Position numbers and translations under genes: made by a program. Of a stretch of 11,415 nt of DNA, positions 5,240 to 11,415 are shown piece by piece. The notes beneath the pieces are model-generated. The model did no database searches. It saw only the letters and a program-made list of their open reading frames with translations, and was not told the origin of the DNA. This stretch comes from Fimenecus sp045613585 (GTDB taxonomy: Bacteria > Bacillota > Clostridia > Oscillospirales > Acutalibacteraceae): positions 1 to 11,415 of the forward strand of contig JAZLBG010000002.1 in assembly GCA_045613585.1 (NCBI GenBank), written 5' to 3'. Position 1 is the stretch's first letter, and each line of letters starts with the position of its first letter.

Positions 5240-6281
5240 AATTAAAATATCTGTTTTTGGTCAATCTCATTCCAAAGGTATTGGTGTGGTGATTGACGGA
5301 CTCCCAGCGGGCAAACAAATAGATATGGAAAAAGTTATGGCATTTATGGAGCGTCGTGCACCAGGCAGAAACTCCCTTTCAACTCAGCGTAAAGAGGCAG
5401 ATGCACCTGAAATTATTTCAGGACTTGTAAATAATGTCACTTGTGGTGCACCGCTTTGTGCAATAATCAAAAACACAAATCAGCATTCACAAGATTACAA
5501 TAATATAATGGACACACCAAGACCATCTCACGCAGACTTTAGCGGTAACATCCGTTACAATGGGTTTAATGATGTTTCAGGTGGCGGACATTTTTCAGGC
5601 CGTCTTACAGCACCTCTTTGTTTTGCAGGAGCAGTTTGTATGCAATTTTTAGAAGATATGGGTATTGAAATTCAAGCTCATATTCAGAAAATTAAAGATA
5701 TTTATGATGACAAAATTGATTTTGCAAATGTAGGCAAATGGAATACAGCATCAAAAGAATTCCCTGTAATCAACGATGAAAAAGGCAAACTTATGATTGC
5801 GGAAATTGAAAAAGCAAGAGAAACTGGTGATTCCGTTGGTGGTGTAATTGAATGTGCAATTACAGGCGTTAAAGCAGGCTTTGGCGACCCTATGTTTGAT
5901 GGCGTTGAAAATAGCCTCTCTAAAAACATTTTTGGTATTCCTGCAGTAAAGGGTATTGAATTCGGAAATGGCTTTGATGCCACTGATTTATATGGTAGTG
6001 AAAACAATGATGATTTTTGCATAGTAGATGGTGAAATCAAAACTGCCACAAATAATGCAGGTGGAATTAATGGTGGAATTACAAATGGTATGCCAATAAT
6101 TTTCCGTACTGCAATTAAACCTACGCCATCAATTTATAAAGAACAAAATAGTGTTAGCTTTGCAGAAAAAACTGAAAAGAAATTGCAGATAGAGGGTAGG
6201 CACGACCCTTGTATAGTACAAAGGGCTGTACCTGTAGTTGAAGCAGTTACGGCGTTTACTATTTTAGATATAATAGTGTAG
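5217..6281 (+). CDS. aroC: Chorismate synthase
   Basis: It forms chorismate from EPSP by trans-1,4 elimination of phosphate and needs reduced FMN. The 354 residues carry the three family signatures: GQSHSKGIGVVIDGLPAG (15-32), a central GGGHFSGRLTAP, and RHDPCIVQRAVPVVEA near the C-terminus. The NNAGGINGGITNGMP segment before the last signature is also typical. The ATG at 5217 is set by AGGAGG (5203-5208) eight bases upstream, inside the end of aroA, so translation is probably coupled. An in-frame ATG at 5226 is less well placed. No flavin reductase domain is present, so FMNH2 must be supplied by another protein. After this gene the tight operon packing is interrupted by a 223-bp hairpin-rich repeat. 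Confidence 0.97.
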   Translation: MSSMTGNKIKISVFGQSHSKGIGVVIDGLPAGKQIDMEKVMAFMERRAPGRNSLSTQRKEADAPEIISGLVNNVTCGAPLCAIIKNTNQHSQDYNNIMDTPRPSHADFSGNIRYNGFNDVSGGGHFSGRLTAPLCFAGAVCMQFLEDMGIEIQAHIQKIKDIYDDKIDFANVGKWNTASKEFPVINDEKGKLMIAEIEKARETGDSVGGVIECAITGVKAGFGDPMFDGVENSLSKNIFGIPAVKGIEFGNGFDATDLYGSENNDDFCIVDGEIKTATNNAGGINGGITNGMPIIFRTAIKPTPSIYKEQNSVSFAEKTEKKLQIEGRHDPCIVQRAVPVVEAVTAFTILDIIV

Positions 6282-6289
6282 GAAATATA

Positions 6290-6480
6290 TACCAATGCAC
6301 CGTAGGTGCAAATCATGTGATTTATCACAATTCATGATGAAATCAATTCATGCAAACTTGTTTGCAATTCATTATCAAAATGATTTCTCGCTATGCTCCA
6401 TGAATTGACGCTGTCATGATTTCTCACTTCGTTCCATGAATTGAATTCTTCGAATTCATTTTATTGAAAACCATTATAAT
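6290..6480. repeat. Hairpin-rich palindromic repeat between aroC and pheA
   Basis: Non-coding DNA made of stacked short palindromes: TGCACC/GGTGCA (6296-6301/6305-6310), TGTGAT/ATCACA (6316-6321/6324-6329), TGCAAAC/GTTTGCA (6351-6357/6360-6366), ATCA/TGAT (6374-6377/6381-6384) and GAATT/AATTC around 6444-6458. CAATTCATG occurs twice on the left (6328-6336, 6344-6352) and its complement CATGAATTG twice on the right (6399-6407, 6435-6443). The segments 6332-6352 and 6399-6419 are inverted copies agreeing at 16 of 21 positions. The whole can fold as one branched structure. No long ORF and no U-tract terminator is seen. This resembles the small palindromic, MITE-like elements scattered in clostridial genomes; copies elsewhere would be needed to prove that. 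TATAAT at 6475-6480 could be a -10 for pheA, but no good -35 matches. Confidence 0.65.
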
Positions 6481-6504
6481 GAATGACGATAAATAGGTGA
6501 TATT

Positions 6505-7650
6505 ATGGAAGACCTTTCAATCATAAGAGAAAAAATAAATAATATAGATAATCAGATAATCGGACTATGGAAAGAGCGTATGGAAACTACTCTTTCAGTT
6601 GCACAGTATAAAAAAGAGAATAATCTTCCTGTGCTTGACAGTAAGCGTGAACGTGAACTTCTTGACCGTATCAGCAAAATGGCAGGTGAGGAGTTAGAGG
6701 TTTACTCGCGTGTGCTTTATGAAACAATAATGACAGTTTCACGTTCATATCAACATAGTTATCTTAACAACGACAGTACACTTACTGAAAAAATCAGGTC
6801 GGCTGTTGAAAATACACCTAAAATGTTCCCACAGAAAGCAATAGTGGCTTGTCAGGGTGTTGAGGGTGCATATTCAGGACTTGCTTGTGAAAAACTTTTC
6901 AAATACCCAACTGTTTCATATTTCAAAACTTGGTATGACGTTGTAAATGCCGTTGAAAAAGGGCTTTGCAAATATGGTGTTCTTCCTATTGAAAACAGCA
7001 CCGCAGGTAGTGTTAATGGTGTTTATGATTTGATGGCAGAACATAATTTCTACGTTGTTAAAAGTTTCCGTCTTAAAATCAATCATTGTCTTTTAGGTAA
7101 CAAAGGTGCAACTCTTGATGATATCAAGGAGATTTATTCTCACGAACAAGCAATTAATCAATGTAGTGAGTTTTTACGTGAACATAGCAATATTAAAGTA
7201 ACCATTTGTGAAAATACTGCGGTTGCGGCAAAAATGGTTATGGAAAGTGGTCGCACAGATGTTGCTGCAATTTCGTCAGAAAATTGTCGCGATTTATATG
7301 GTATGACTCTTATTTCAGATGATGTACAGAATAAAGATAATAACTACACTCGTTTTATTTGTATTTCAAAGGATTTAGAAATTTATCCCGGTGCTGATAA
7401 AACAAGCTTTGTGCTTACTTTACCTCATCACCCAGGTTCGCTTTATCATACTCTTGCAAGATTTTACGCTCTTGGTATAAATGTGAACAAAATTGAAAGC
7501 AGGCCTATACAAAATAAAGATTTTGAATTTATGTTCTATTTTGACATGTCAGTTTCAGTTTATGACAATGCATTTTATGAAATTCTTGAGCAGTTAAAGA
7601 ATGAGTGCGAATACTTCCACTATTTAGGTAGTTATCAGGAGGTTATTTGA
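6505..7650 (+). CDS. pheA: P-protein: chorismate mutase / prephenate dehydratase with ACT domain
   Basis: A bifunctional enzyme turning chorismate into prephenate and then phenylpyruvate. Residues 1-90 are a helical AroQ-type mutase, with IREKINNIDNQIIGLWKER (7-25) and LDSKRERELLDRI (44-56) carrying the active-site Arg/Lys/Asp/Glu pattern. Residues 110-290 are the dehydratase: GVEGAYS (118-124), GVLPIENSTAGSVNGVYDLM (158-177) and the catalytic TRF (282-284). Residues 300-378 are an ACT domain with HHPGSLYHTLARF (308-320) and ESRP (331-334), the Phe-binding motifs, so feedback inhibition by Phe is expected. The start is set by GGTGAT (6496-6501), a ribosome site pairing with the extreme 3' end of 16S rRNA and therefore closely spaced. 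It is the only chorismate mutase in the window, so it should also feed TyrA. It follows the hairpin repeat and overlaps the next gene by one base. Confidence 0.96.
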   Translation: MEDLSIIREKINNIDNQIIGLWKERMETTLSVAQYKKENNLPVLDSKRERELLDRISKMAGEELEVYSRVLYETIMTVSRSYQHSYLNNDSTLTEKIRSAVENTPKMFPQKAIVACQGVEGAYSGLACEKLFKYPTVSYFKTWYDVVNAVEKGLCKYGVLPIENSTAGSVNGVYDLMAEHNFYVVKSFRLKINHCLLGNKGATLDDIKEIYSHEQAINQCSEFLREHSNIKVTICENTAVAAKMVMESGRTDVAAISSENCRDLYGMTLISDDVQNKDNNYTRFICISKDLEIYPGADKTSFVLTLPHHPGSLYHTLARFYALGINVNKIESRPIQNKDFEFMFYFDMSVSVYDNAFYEILEQLKNECEYFHYLGSYQEVI

Positions 7651-8873
7651 TGTACGGACTTTTAGGTGAGCATTTACCTCATAGCTTTTCACCGCAAATA
7701 CATAATGCATTAGGTAATAAGGATTATAGCCTTTTTGAAATCACACCTGAAAATCTTGATACCTTTATGAAAAATCATAATTTCAAAGGCATCAATGTTA
7801 CAATACCATATAAAAAAGCGGTTATTCCTTATCTTGATGTGATTTCTCCTGAAGCACAGAAAATTGGTGCAGTTAATACTATTAAAGTAAAAGATGGCAA
7901 ACTTTATGGTGATAATACTGATTATTTTGGTTTCAAGTATATGGTTGAAAAGTCAGAAATCAGCGTTAAAGATAAAAAAGCACTTGTATTAGGTAGTGGC
8001 GGTGCATCTCTTACAGTACAAGCGGTGCTTCGCGATATGGGGGCTAGTGAGGTTGTAGTTGTTTCCCGTAATGGTGACAACAACTATGTTAATATGTATA
8101 TAAAACATACTGATGCCCATATTATTGTGAACACAACGCCTGTTGGTATGTACCCTGACAATCTTAATACTCTTGTTGACCTTGATAGATTTTCTAATCT
8201 TTCAGGTGTGCTTGATGTGGTTTACAATCCACTTAAAACAAGACTGATTTTAGATGCGGAGCAGAGAAACATTCCATCTTCTGCGGGTCTTTCAATGCTT
8301 GTTGCTCAAGCGAAAAAAGCACACGAAATCTTTTTCGATACAATAGTAGATAACGAAGTTTGCGAAAAGATTGAACGCTCACTTGTTTTACAGATGTGCA
8401 ACATTGTACTTATTGGAATGGCGGGTTGTGGTAAATCTACAATAGGCAGATATCTTGCTGAAAAACTCCACAAGCAACTTGTTGATACTGACGAAATGAT
8501 TGTGAATACAGAAAACAAACCAATCCCTGAAATTTTTGCAGAAAAAGGTGAAGATTATTTCCGTTGGTGCGAAAATGTGGCAGTAAATATTGCGGGTAAA
8601 GAAAAAAGTCAGATAATCGCAACGGGTGGCGGAGTAATAACACGCCATGAAAATTATAATTCATTAAAACAAAACGGAATTATAGTTTTTATTAATCGTG
8701 ATGCGGATTTACTTCCCACAAATGGCAGACCACTTTCGCAAATGCATGGGGTAAAAGAACTTTATGAAAAGCGTATGCCGCTTTACCGCCAATTTGCCGA
8801 TATTGAAGTGGATGGTAATGGTACAGTAGAAGAAGTAGCCAACAGAATTGTAAAGGAGATAGTGTCTTTATGA
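7650..8873 (+). CDS. aroE-aroK: Fused shikimate dehydrogenase - shikimate kinase
   Basis: One 407-residue chain covers two consecutive steps: NADPH reduction of 3-dehydroshikimate, then ATP phosphorylation of shikimate. The dehydrogenase (about 1-240) shows HSFSP (11-15), INVTIPYK (48-55, catalytic Lys55), GAVNT (73-77), DNTD (88-91), the Rossmann loop GSGGAS (115-120), NTTPVGMYP (161-169) and GLSMLVAQA (213-221). It is short after SRNG (139-142), a compact form I recall as common in Clostridia. The kinase (about 250-407) shows Walker A GMAGCGKST (256-264), DTDEMI (279-284), FRWCE (304-308), ATGGGVI (324-330), NGRPL (358-362) and RMPLYRQFADIEV (375-387). The frame is continuous, with no stop or start signal at the junction. 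AGGAGG (7637-7642) selects the ATG at 7650; the TTG at 7647 is too close. The start overlaps the pheA stop by one base and the end overlaps aroQ by four. Confidence 0.95.
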   Translation: MYGLLGEHLPHSFSPQIHNALGNKDYSLFEITPENLDTFMKNHNFKGINVTIPYKKAVIPYLDVISPEAQKIGAVNTIKVKDGKLYGDNTDYFGFKYMVEKSEISVKDKKALVLGSGGASLTVQAVLRDMGASEVVVVSRNGDNNYVNMYIKHTDAHIIVNTTPVGMYPDNLNTLVDLDRFSNLSGVLDVVYNPLKTRLILDAEQRNIPSSAGLSMLVAQAKKAHEIFFDTIVDNEVCEKIERSLVLQMCNIVLIGMAGCGKSTIGRYLAEKLHKQLVDTDEMIVNTENKPIPEIFAEKGEDYFRWCENVAVNIAGKEKSQIIATGGGVITRHENYNSLKQNGIIVFINRDADLLPTNGRPLSQMHGVKELYEKRMPLYRQFADIEVDGNGTVEEVANRIVKEIVSL

Positions 8874-9301
8874 AAATTCTTGTAATCAACGGACCAAATA
8901 TAAATATGTTAGGCATTCGTGAGCCGGGCATTTATGGTAGTGATAATTATAATAGCTTGCTTGAAAAAATTAAAACTTGGGCAAACGAGCTTGGTTGCGA
9001 AATAGAATGCTACCAGTCAAATCACGAGGGGGATTTAGTTGACAAAATCCAACAAGCCTATGGAGTGGTTGACGGAATTGTAATCAACCCTGCCGCATAT
9101 ACCCATACAAGTGTTGCGATTTTAGATGCTCTTAAATCTGTGGGGATTCCTGCAGTTGAAGTGCATATTTCAGATGTAACTAAGCGTGAAGATTTCAGAC
9201 AAATCTCTTATGCAGGTATGGCTTGTGAAGAGCATATAATCGGTAAAGGTCTTGAGGGTTATCATTTGGCAATGCAATATCTTTGTGATAAATATAAATA
9301 A
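8870..9301 (+). CDS. aroQ: Type II 3-dehydroquinate dehydratase
   Basis: It dehydrates 3-dehydroquinate to 3-dehydroshikimate. The 143 residues have the small flavodoxin-like fold of the dodecameric type II family, unrelated to AroD. Motifs are NGPNINMLGIREPGIYGS (7-24, Arg17 and catalytic Tyr22), YQSNHEGDLVDKI (48-60), INPAAYTHTSVAILDAL (72-88, Asn73 and His79), EVHISDV (97-103, His99) and REDFRQISY (106-114). Many relatives have Asn where this has Asp102 after HIS; as I recall, clostridial members often carry Asp. The start ATG overlaps the aroE-aroK stop in an ATGA, implying coupled translation. It is the last gene before the terminator and completes the seven-step route to chorismate in the operon. 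Confidence 0.97.
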   Translation: MKILVINGPNINMLGIREPGIYGSDNYNSLLEKIKTWANELGCEIECYQSNHEGDLVDKIQQAYGVVDGIVINPAAYTHTSVAILDALKSVGIPAVEVHISDVTKREDFRQISYAGMACEEHIIGKGLEGYHLAMQYLCDKYK

Positions 9302-9313
9302 GCATATATAACT

Positions 9314-9344
9314 AGTGGTAGAAGTGAGCTTCTATCACTTTTTT
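9314..9344 (+). terminator. Terminator of the aromatic operon
   Basis: An 11-bp stem with one G-U pair (9314-9324 with 9329-9339), the loop TGAG, and six T (9339-9344) follow the aroQ stop by 12 bases. It is a standard Rho-independent terminator and marks the end of the operon. Confidence 0.9.
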
Positions 9345-9380
9345 ATTATCTATTTTGCACAAAAAAAGACGCTAATCTTG

Positions 9381-9396
9381 TACCTTGTAAAAGGTA
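9381..9396. promoter_or_regulatory. Short inverted repeat upstream of the surface protein promoter
   Basis: TACCTT-GTAA-AAGGTA is a perfect dyad with 6-bp arms ending eight bases before the -35 at 9405. Its place fits an activator or repressor site, but it has no T run and no known match. It may be chance. Confidence 0.3.
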
Positions 9397-9404
9397 TAAA
9401 TTCC

Positions 9405-9433
9405 TTGACATACCAATATAAAACATTTATAAT
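9405..9433 (+). promoter_or_regulatory. Consensus promoter of the repeat surface protein
   Basis: TTGACA (9405-9410), exactly 17 bp, and TATAAT (9428-9433) form a perfect sigma-A promoter. Transcription should begin near 9440, leaving a leader of about 47 bases that contains a TCTGTAGA direct repeat (9438-9445 and 9452-9459). High expression is expected unless repressed. Confidence 0.88.
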
Positions 9434-9486
9434 ATACTCTGTAGAATTATTTCTGTAGATTTTTTAGTAAAAGGGGAAATATAGAA

Positions 9487-11415
9487 ATGGCAAAGAAGTG
9501 TTTATCAGTACTTTTAGCGGTAATGATGATGTTTTCTATCGTTCCAGCAACAAGCATTCAAGCTGCGGCAGCAACTGATATTGATAATGCAGAAACATTA
9601 TCAATGAATAGTTTTAATGACGCAGTAATTACTAATGGAGGAGAGTCAGCATACTATAAGTATGCTCCAAGTGTGGATGGTACATATGTTATCTACTCAA
9701 CAGCTAATGCAGATACTGTTGTTAATATGTACACAATCACTGAGCAAGACGGAGAACGTGAAGTAAGACCAGTGATGTCTGACGATGATTCAGGCGATAA
9801 TTTTAACTTCAGATTGCAATATGATATGAAATCTAATGAAACATATTACTTTGAAGTTAAATATAGTGATGGCACAACAGGTACAATTCCGTTTGCATTC
9901 GGTAAGACATATACTGTAACATATAAAGCAACTGGCGAAGGTGTTACAGGTGTGCCACAAGCACAGACTAAAGACTTTGGTAAGGATTTAGTGTTGACAA
10001 AGAGTGAACCATCTTGTGAGGGTTATGCTTTCTGTGGTTGGTCAACAAATTATGATGGTTCAACTGTTAATTATTTACCTGGAAGCTCTTATTCAAAAGA
10101 TAGTAATATTAACCTTTATGCTGTTTGGGGCCCTGTAAATCCTGAGATTTACAGCGGTGTTGAATTAGATTTAAACGCATCAACTGAAGCTGTTATTAAC
10201 ACAGCAGGCACTTCAAAGTATTTCAAATACACAGCAACAGAAACAGGAATGTATGTAATTTATTCTCATTCAGCTGTTGATACTGAAGTTAAACTATATG
10301 ATGAGTTGGGTGTTCCTCGTGTTTCTAATGATAATATGGAAGATCATAATGCATGGCCTGAAAAATGGCCATATGAATGGCCATATGATTTCCATTATTA
10401 TGATGAATATGAAGAAATCCGCGACAAGAGATTTGAAAAAGACTTTAGATTACCATTCTATATGGAAGCTGGTAAAACTTATTATTTCGAAGTAAGTTTT
10501 AATAAAGAAAATGAAAAAACAAGAGTTGGTACAATTCCATTCACTTTTGGTGAATTATATATGGTTTCTTTTGATACAACAGGTGGCACAACAAAGCCAT
10601 CTCCACAGTTTAAAGACTATGGTGCAACACTTGTTCTTCATGAAACAGTTCCAACTCGTGTAGGCTATGCATTTAAAGGTTGGGCAACAAGCGAAAATGG
10701 TCCAGTAGTTTATTTAGCAGGTGACGGATATTCAGCAAATGAATCTGCAACTCTTTATGCTGTTTGGGAACAGGGTTCTGATTTAGCGGTAAATAGTACA
10801 AACAATGCAGTAATCAATAACGCTGGTGAGTCAAAATATTTTACTTTCACAGCACCAAAAGATGGTAAATATGTAATTTACTCTACTGCTGATGAAGATA
10901 CTTGTATTTCACTTTATGATTCTAAAGGTGAAGAAATCGCTAAGAGTGATGATTCAGGCGATGGCTTCAATATGAAATTGTATTGTGAAATGACCAAAAG
11001 AGAAAAATATTACTTTGAAATCAAGTATTACGACGAAACTGAAACAGGTACAATTCCATTCAATTTTGGTGAAGTATACACAGTTACATATAAAGTTGAT
11101 GGCCTTACTGAAGTTCATGCAACACAAGAAAAAGAATATGGTGAAAATTTAACATTGGGTTGCGCAACACCAACAAAAGAAGGTTACACACTTAAAGGTT
11201 GGTCAACAAGTGCAACAAATTCAACAGTAGCATATGTAACAGGTGATACATATACAAACGAAGCAAATGTAACACTTTATGCAGTGTGGGAACTTAACAC
11301 ATATGACGTAACATATGATGCAAATGGTGGCGAAAACGCACCAGCAGGTCAAGTTAAGACACACGGCACAGACTTAACACTTACAACAGAAATCCCAACA
11401 AGAGAAGGTTACACA
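9487..11415 (+). CDS. Large secreted protein with InlB B-type repeats, 3' end missing
   Basis: The frame is open for 643 codons to the window edge. The ATG follows AGGGG (9472-9476). Residues 1-29 are a signal peptide: KK, a hydrophobic core (SVLLAVMMMFSIV) and an AAAA cleavage region. The exported part alternates two modules. One is a beta-sandwich-like domain resembling bacterial pre-peptidase (PPC) domains, at about 33-138, 222-355 and 431-528, with YFxxxAxxxGxYVIYS, DDSGD and the ending YYFEV..GTIPFxFG. The other is a Listeria-Bacteroides (InlB B/Flg_new) repeat, at about 140-215, 356-428 and 530-602, with EGYxxxGWST and LYAVW. A fourth repeat from 605 follows without a PPC-like module. 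The second PPC-like copy has an insert rich in WP (337 of the family pattern is interrupted near 290-315). Such proteins are usually surface-exposed adhesin-like molecules; no catalytic domain or anchor is visible here. Confidence 0.85.
   Translation, partial: MAKKCLSVLLAVMMMFSIVPATSIQAAAATDIDNAETLSMNSFNDAVITNGGESAYYKYAPSVDGTYVIYSTANADTVVNMYTITEQDGEREVRPVMSDDDSGDNFNFRLQYDMKSNETYYFEVKYSDGTTGTIPFAFGKTYTVTYKATGEGVTGVPQAQTKDFGKDLVLTKSEPSCEGYAFCGWSTNYDGSTVNYLPGSSYSKDSNINLYAVWGPVNPEIYSGVELDLNASTEAVINTAGTSKYFKYTATETGMYVIYSHSAVDTEVKLYDELGVPRVSNDNMEDHNAWPEKWPYEWPYDFHYYDEYEEIRDKRFEKDFRLPFYMEAGKTYYFEVSFNKENEKTRVGTIPFTFGELYMVSFDTTGGTTKPSPQFKDYGATLVLHETVPTRVGYAFKGWATSENGPVVYLAGDGYSANESATLYAVWEQGSDLAVNSTNNAVINNAGESKYFTFTAPKDGKYVIYSTADEDTCISLYDSKGEEIAKSDDSGDGFNMKLYCEMTKREKYYFEIKYYDETETGTIPFNFGEVYTVTYKVDGLTEVHATQEKEYGENLTLGCATPTKEGYTLKGWSTSATNSTVAYVTGDTYTNEANVTLYAVWELNTYDVTYDANGGENAPAGQVKTHGTDLTLTTEIPTREGYT

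Noticed and set aside
6290..6480. CRISPR-like array between aroC and pheA
   Set aside because: The repeats are palindromes of different sequence with irregular spacing. There are no equal-length direct repeats with unique spacers and no cas genes nearby.
6440..6480. Dedicated promoter for pheA using TATAAT at 6475-6480
   Set aside because: No reasonable -35 is found 16-18 bp upstream; the candidate hexamers are GAATTC-like and lie in the hairpin repeat. An AT-rich chance match is as likely.
9446..9466. Attenuator or terminator in the leader of the surface protein gene, suggested by the T run near 9460
   Set aside because: No stable stem precedes the T run; only the direct repeat TCTGTAGA is present.
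10277..10495. 72-residue ORF inside the large surface protein gene
   Set aside because: It is an out-of-frame shadow of the long open frame from 9487, which has a signal peptide, repeats and a promoter; the shadow is a low-complexity Met/Ile/Lys sequence.

Overview
The window looks like chromosome from a low-GC, Gram-positive member of the Clostridia, probably a gut Ruminococcus/Eubacterium-type organism. The signs are AT-rich DNA, strong AGGAGG or GGTGAT ribosome binding sites, near-perfect TTGACA-17-TATAAT promoters, clostridial-type Aro proteins, and a secreted protein with Listeria-Bacteroides (InlB B) repeats. The genus is inferred from style, not proven.

Layout. Positions 1-160 hold the 5' end of a leftward gene that resembles an IS481-type transposase, preceded by a tandem direct repeat that may be a transposon end. 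Positions 162-786 hold a small divergent module: a leftward 87-residue DUF6809-like protein and a rightward 68-residue XRE-type repressor. Two copies of the dyad GTANCC-N5-GGNTAC lie between them, one filling exactly the 17-bp spacer of the leftward promoter. Positions 843-9344 form one aromatic amino acid operon: leader peptide and attenuator, aroF, tyrA, aroB, aroA, aroC, pheA, an aroE-aroK fusion, and aroQ, ending at a clear terminator. From 9405 a separate consensus promoter drives a large secreted repeat protein that runs off the window.

How the genes work together. AroF, AroB, AroQ, the AroE domain, the AroK domain, AroA and AroC give all seven steps from erythrose-4-phosphate and phosphoenolpyruvate to chorismate. 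PheA (chorismate mutase/prephenate dehydratase with an ACT domain) and TyrA (prephenate dehydrogenase) then lead towards phenylalanine and tyrosine. No tryptophan gene and no aminotransferase is present. Most genes overlap or abut, as expected for one co-transcribed, translationally coupled unit. The exception is a 223-bp gap between aroC and pheA, filled by a hairpin-rich repeat.

The most interesting item is the control region at 843-1048. A strong promoter is followed by a 28-codon reading frame whose residues 10-17 are YFYFSFYF, and then by a hairpin terminator just before aroF. Three mutually exclusive RNA pairings (917-929/972-983, 969-978/1023-1032, 1017-1025/1034-1042) can be drawn in the arrangement needed for classical ribosome-mediated attenuation sensing Phe and Tyr. 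That is unusual in Clostridia, where T-box leaders are the expected solution, and no T-box signature was seen. A perfect 7-bp inverted repeat within the same promoter hints at a second, repressor-based layer.
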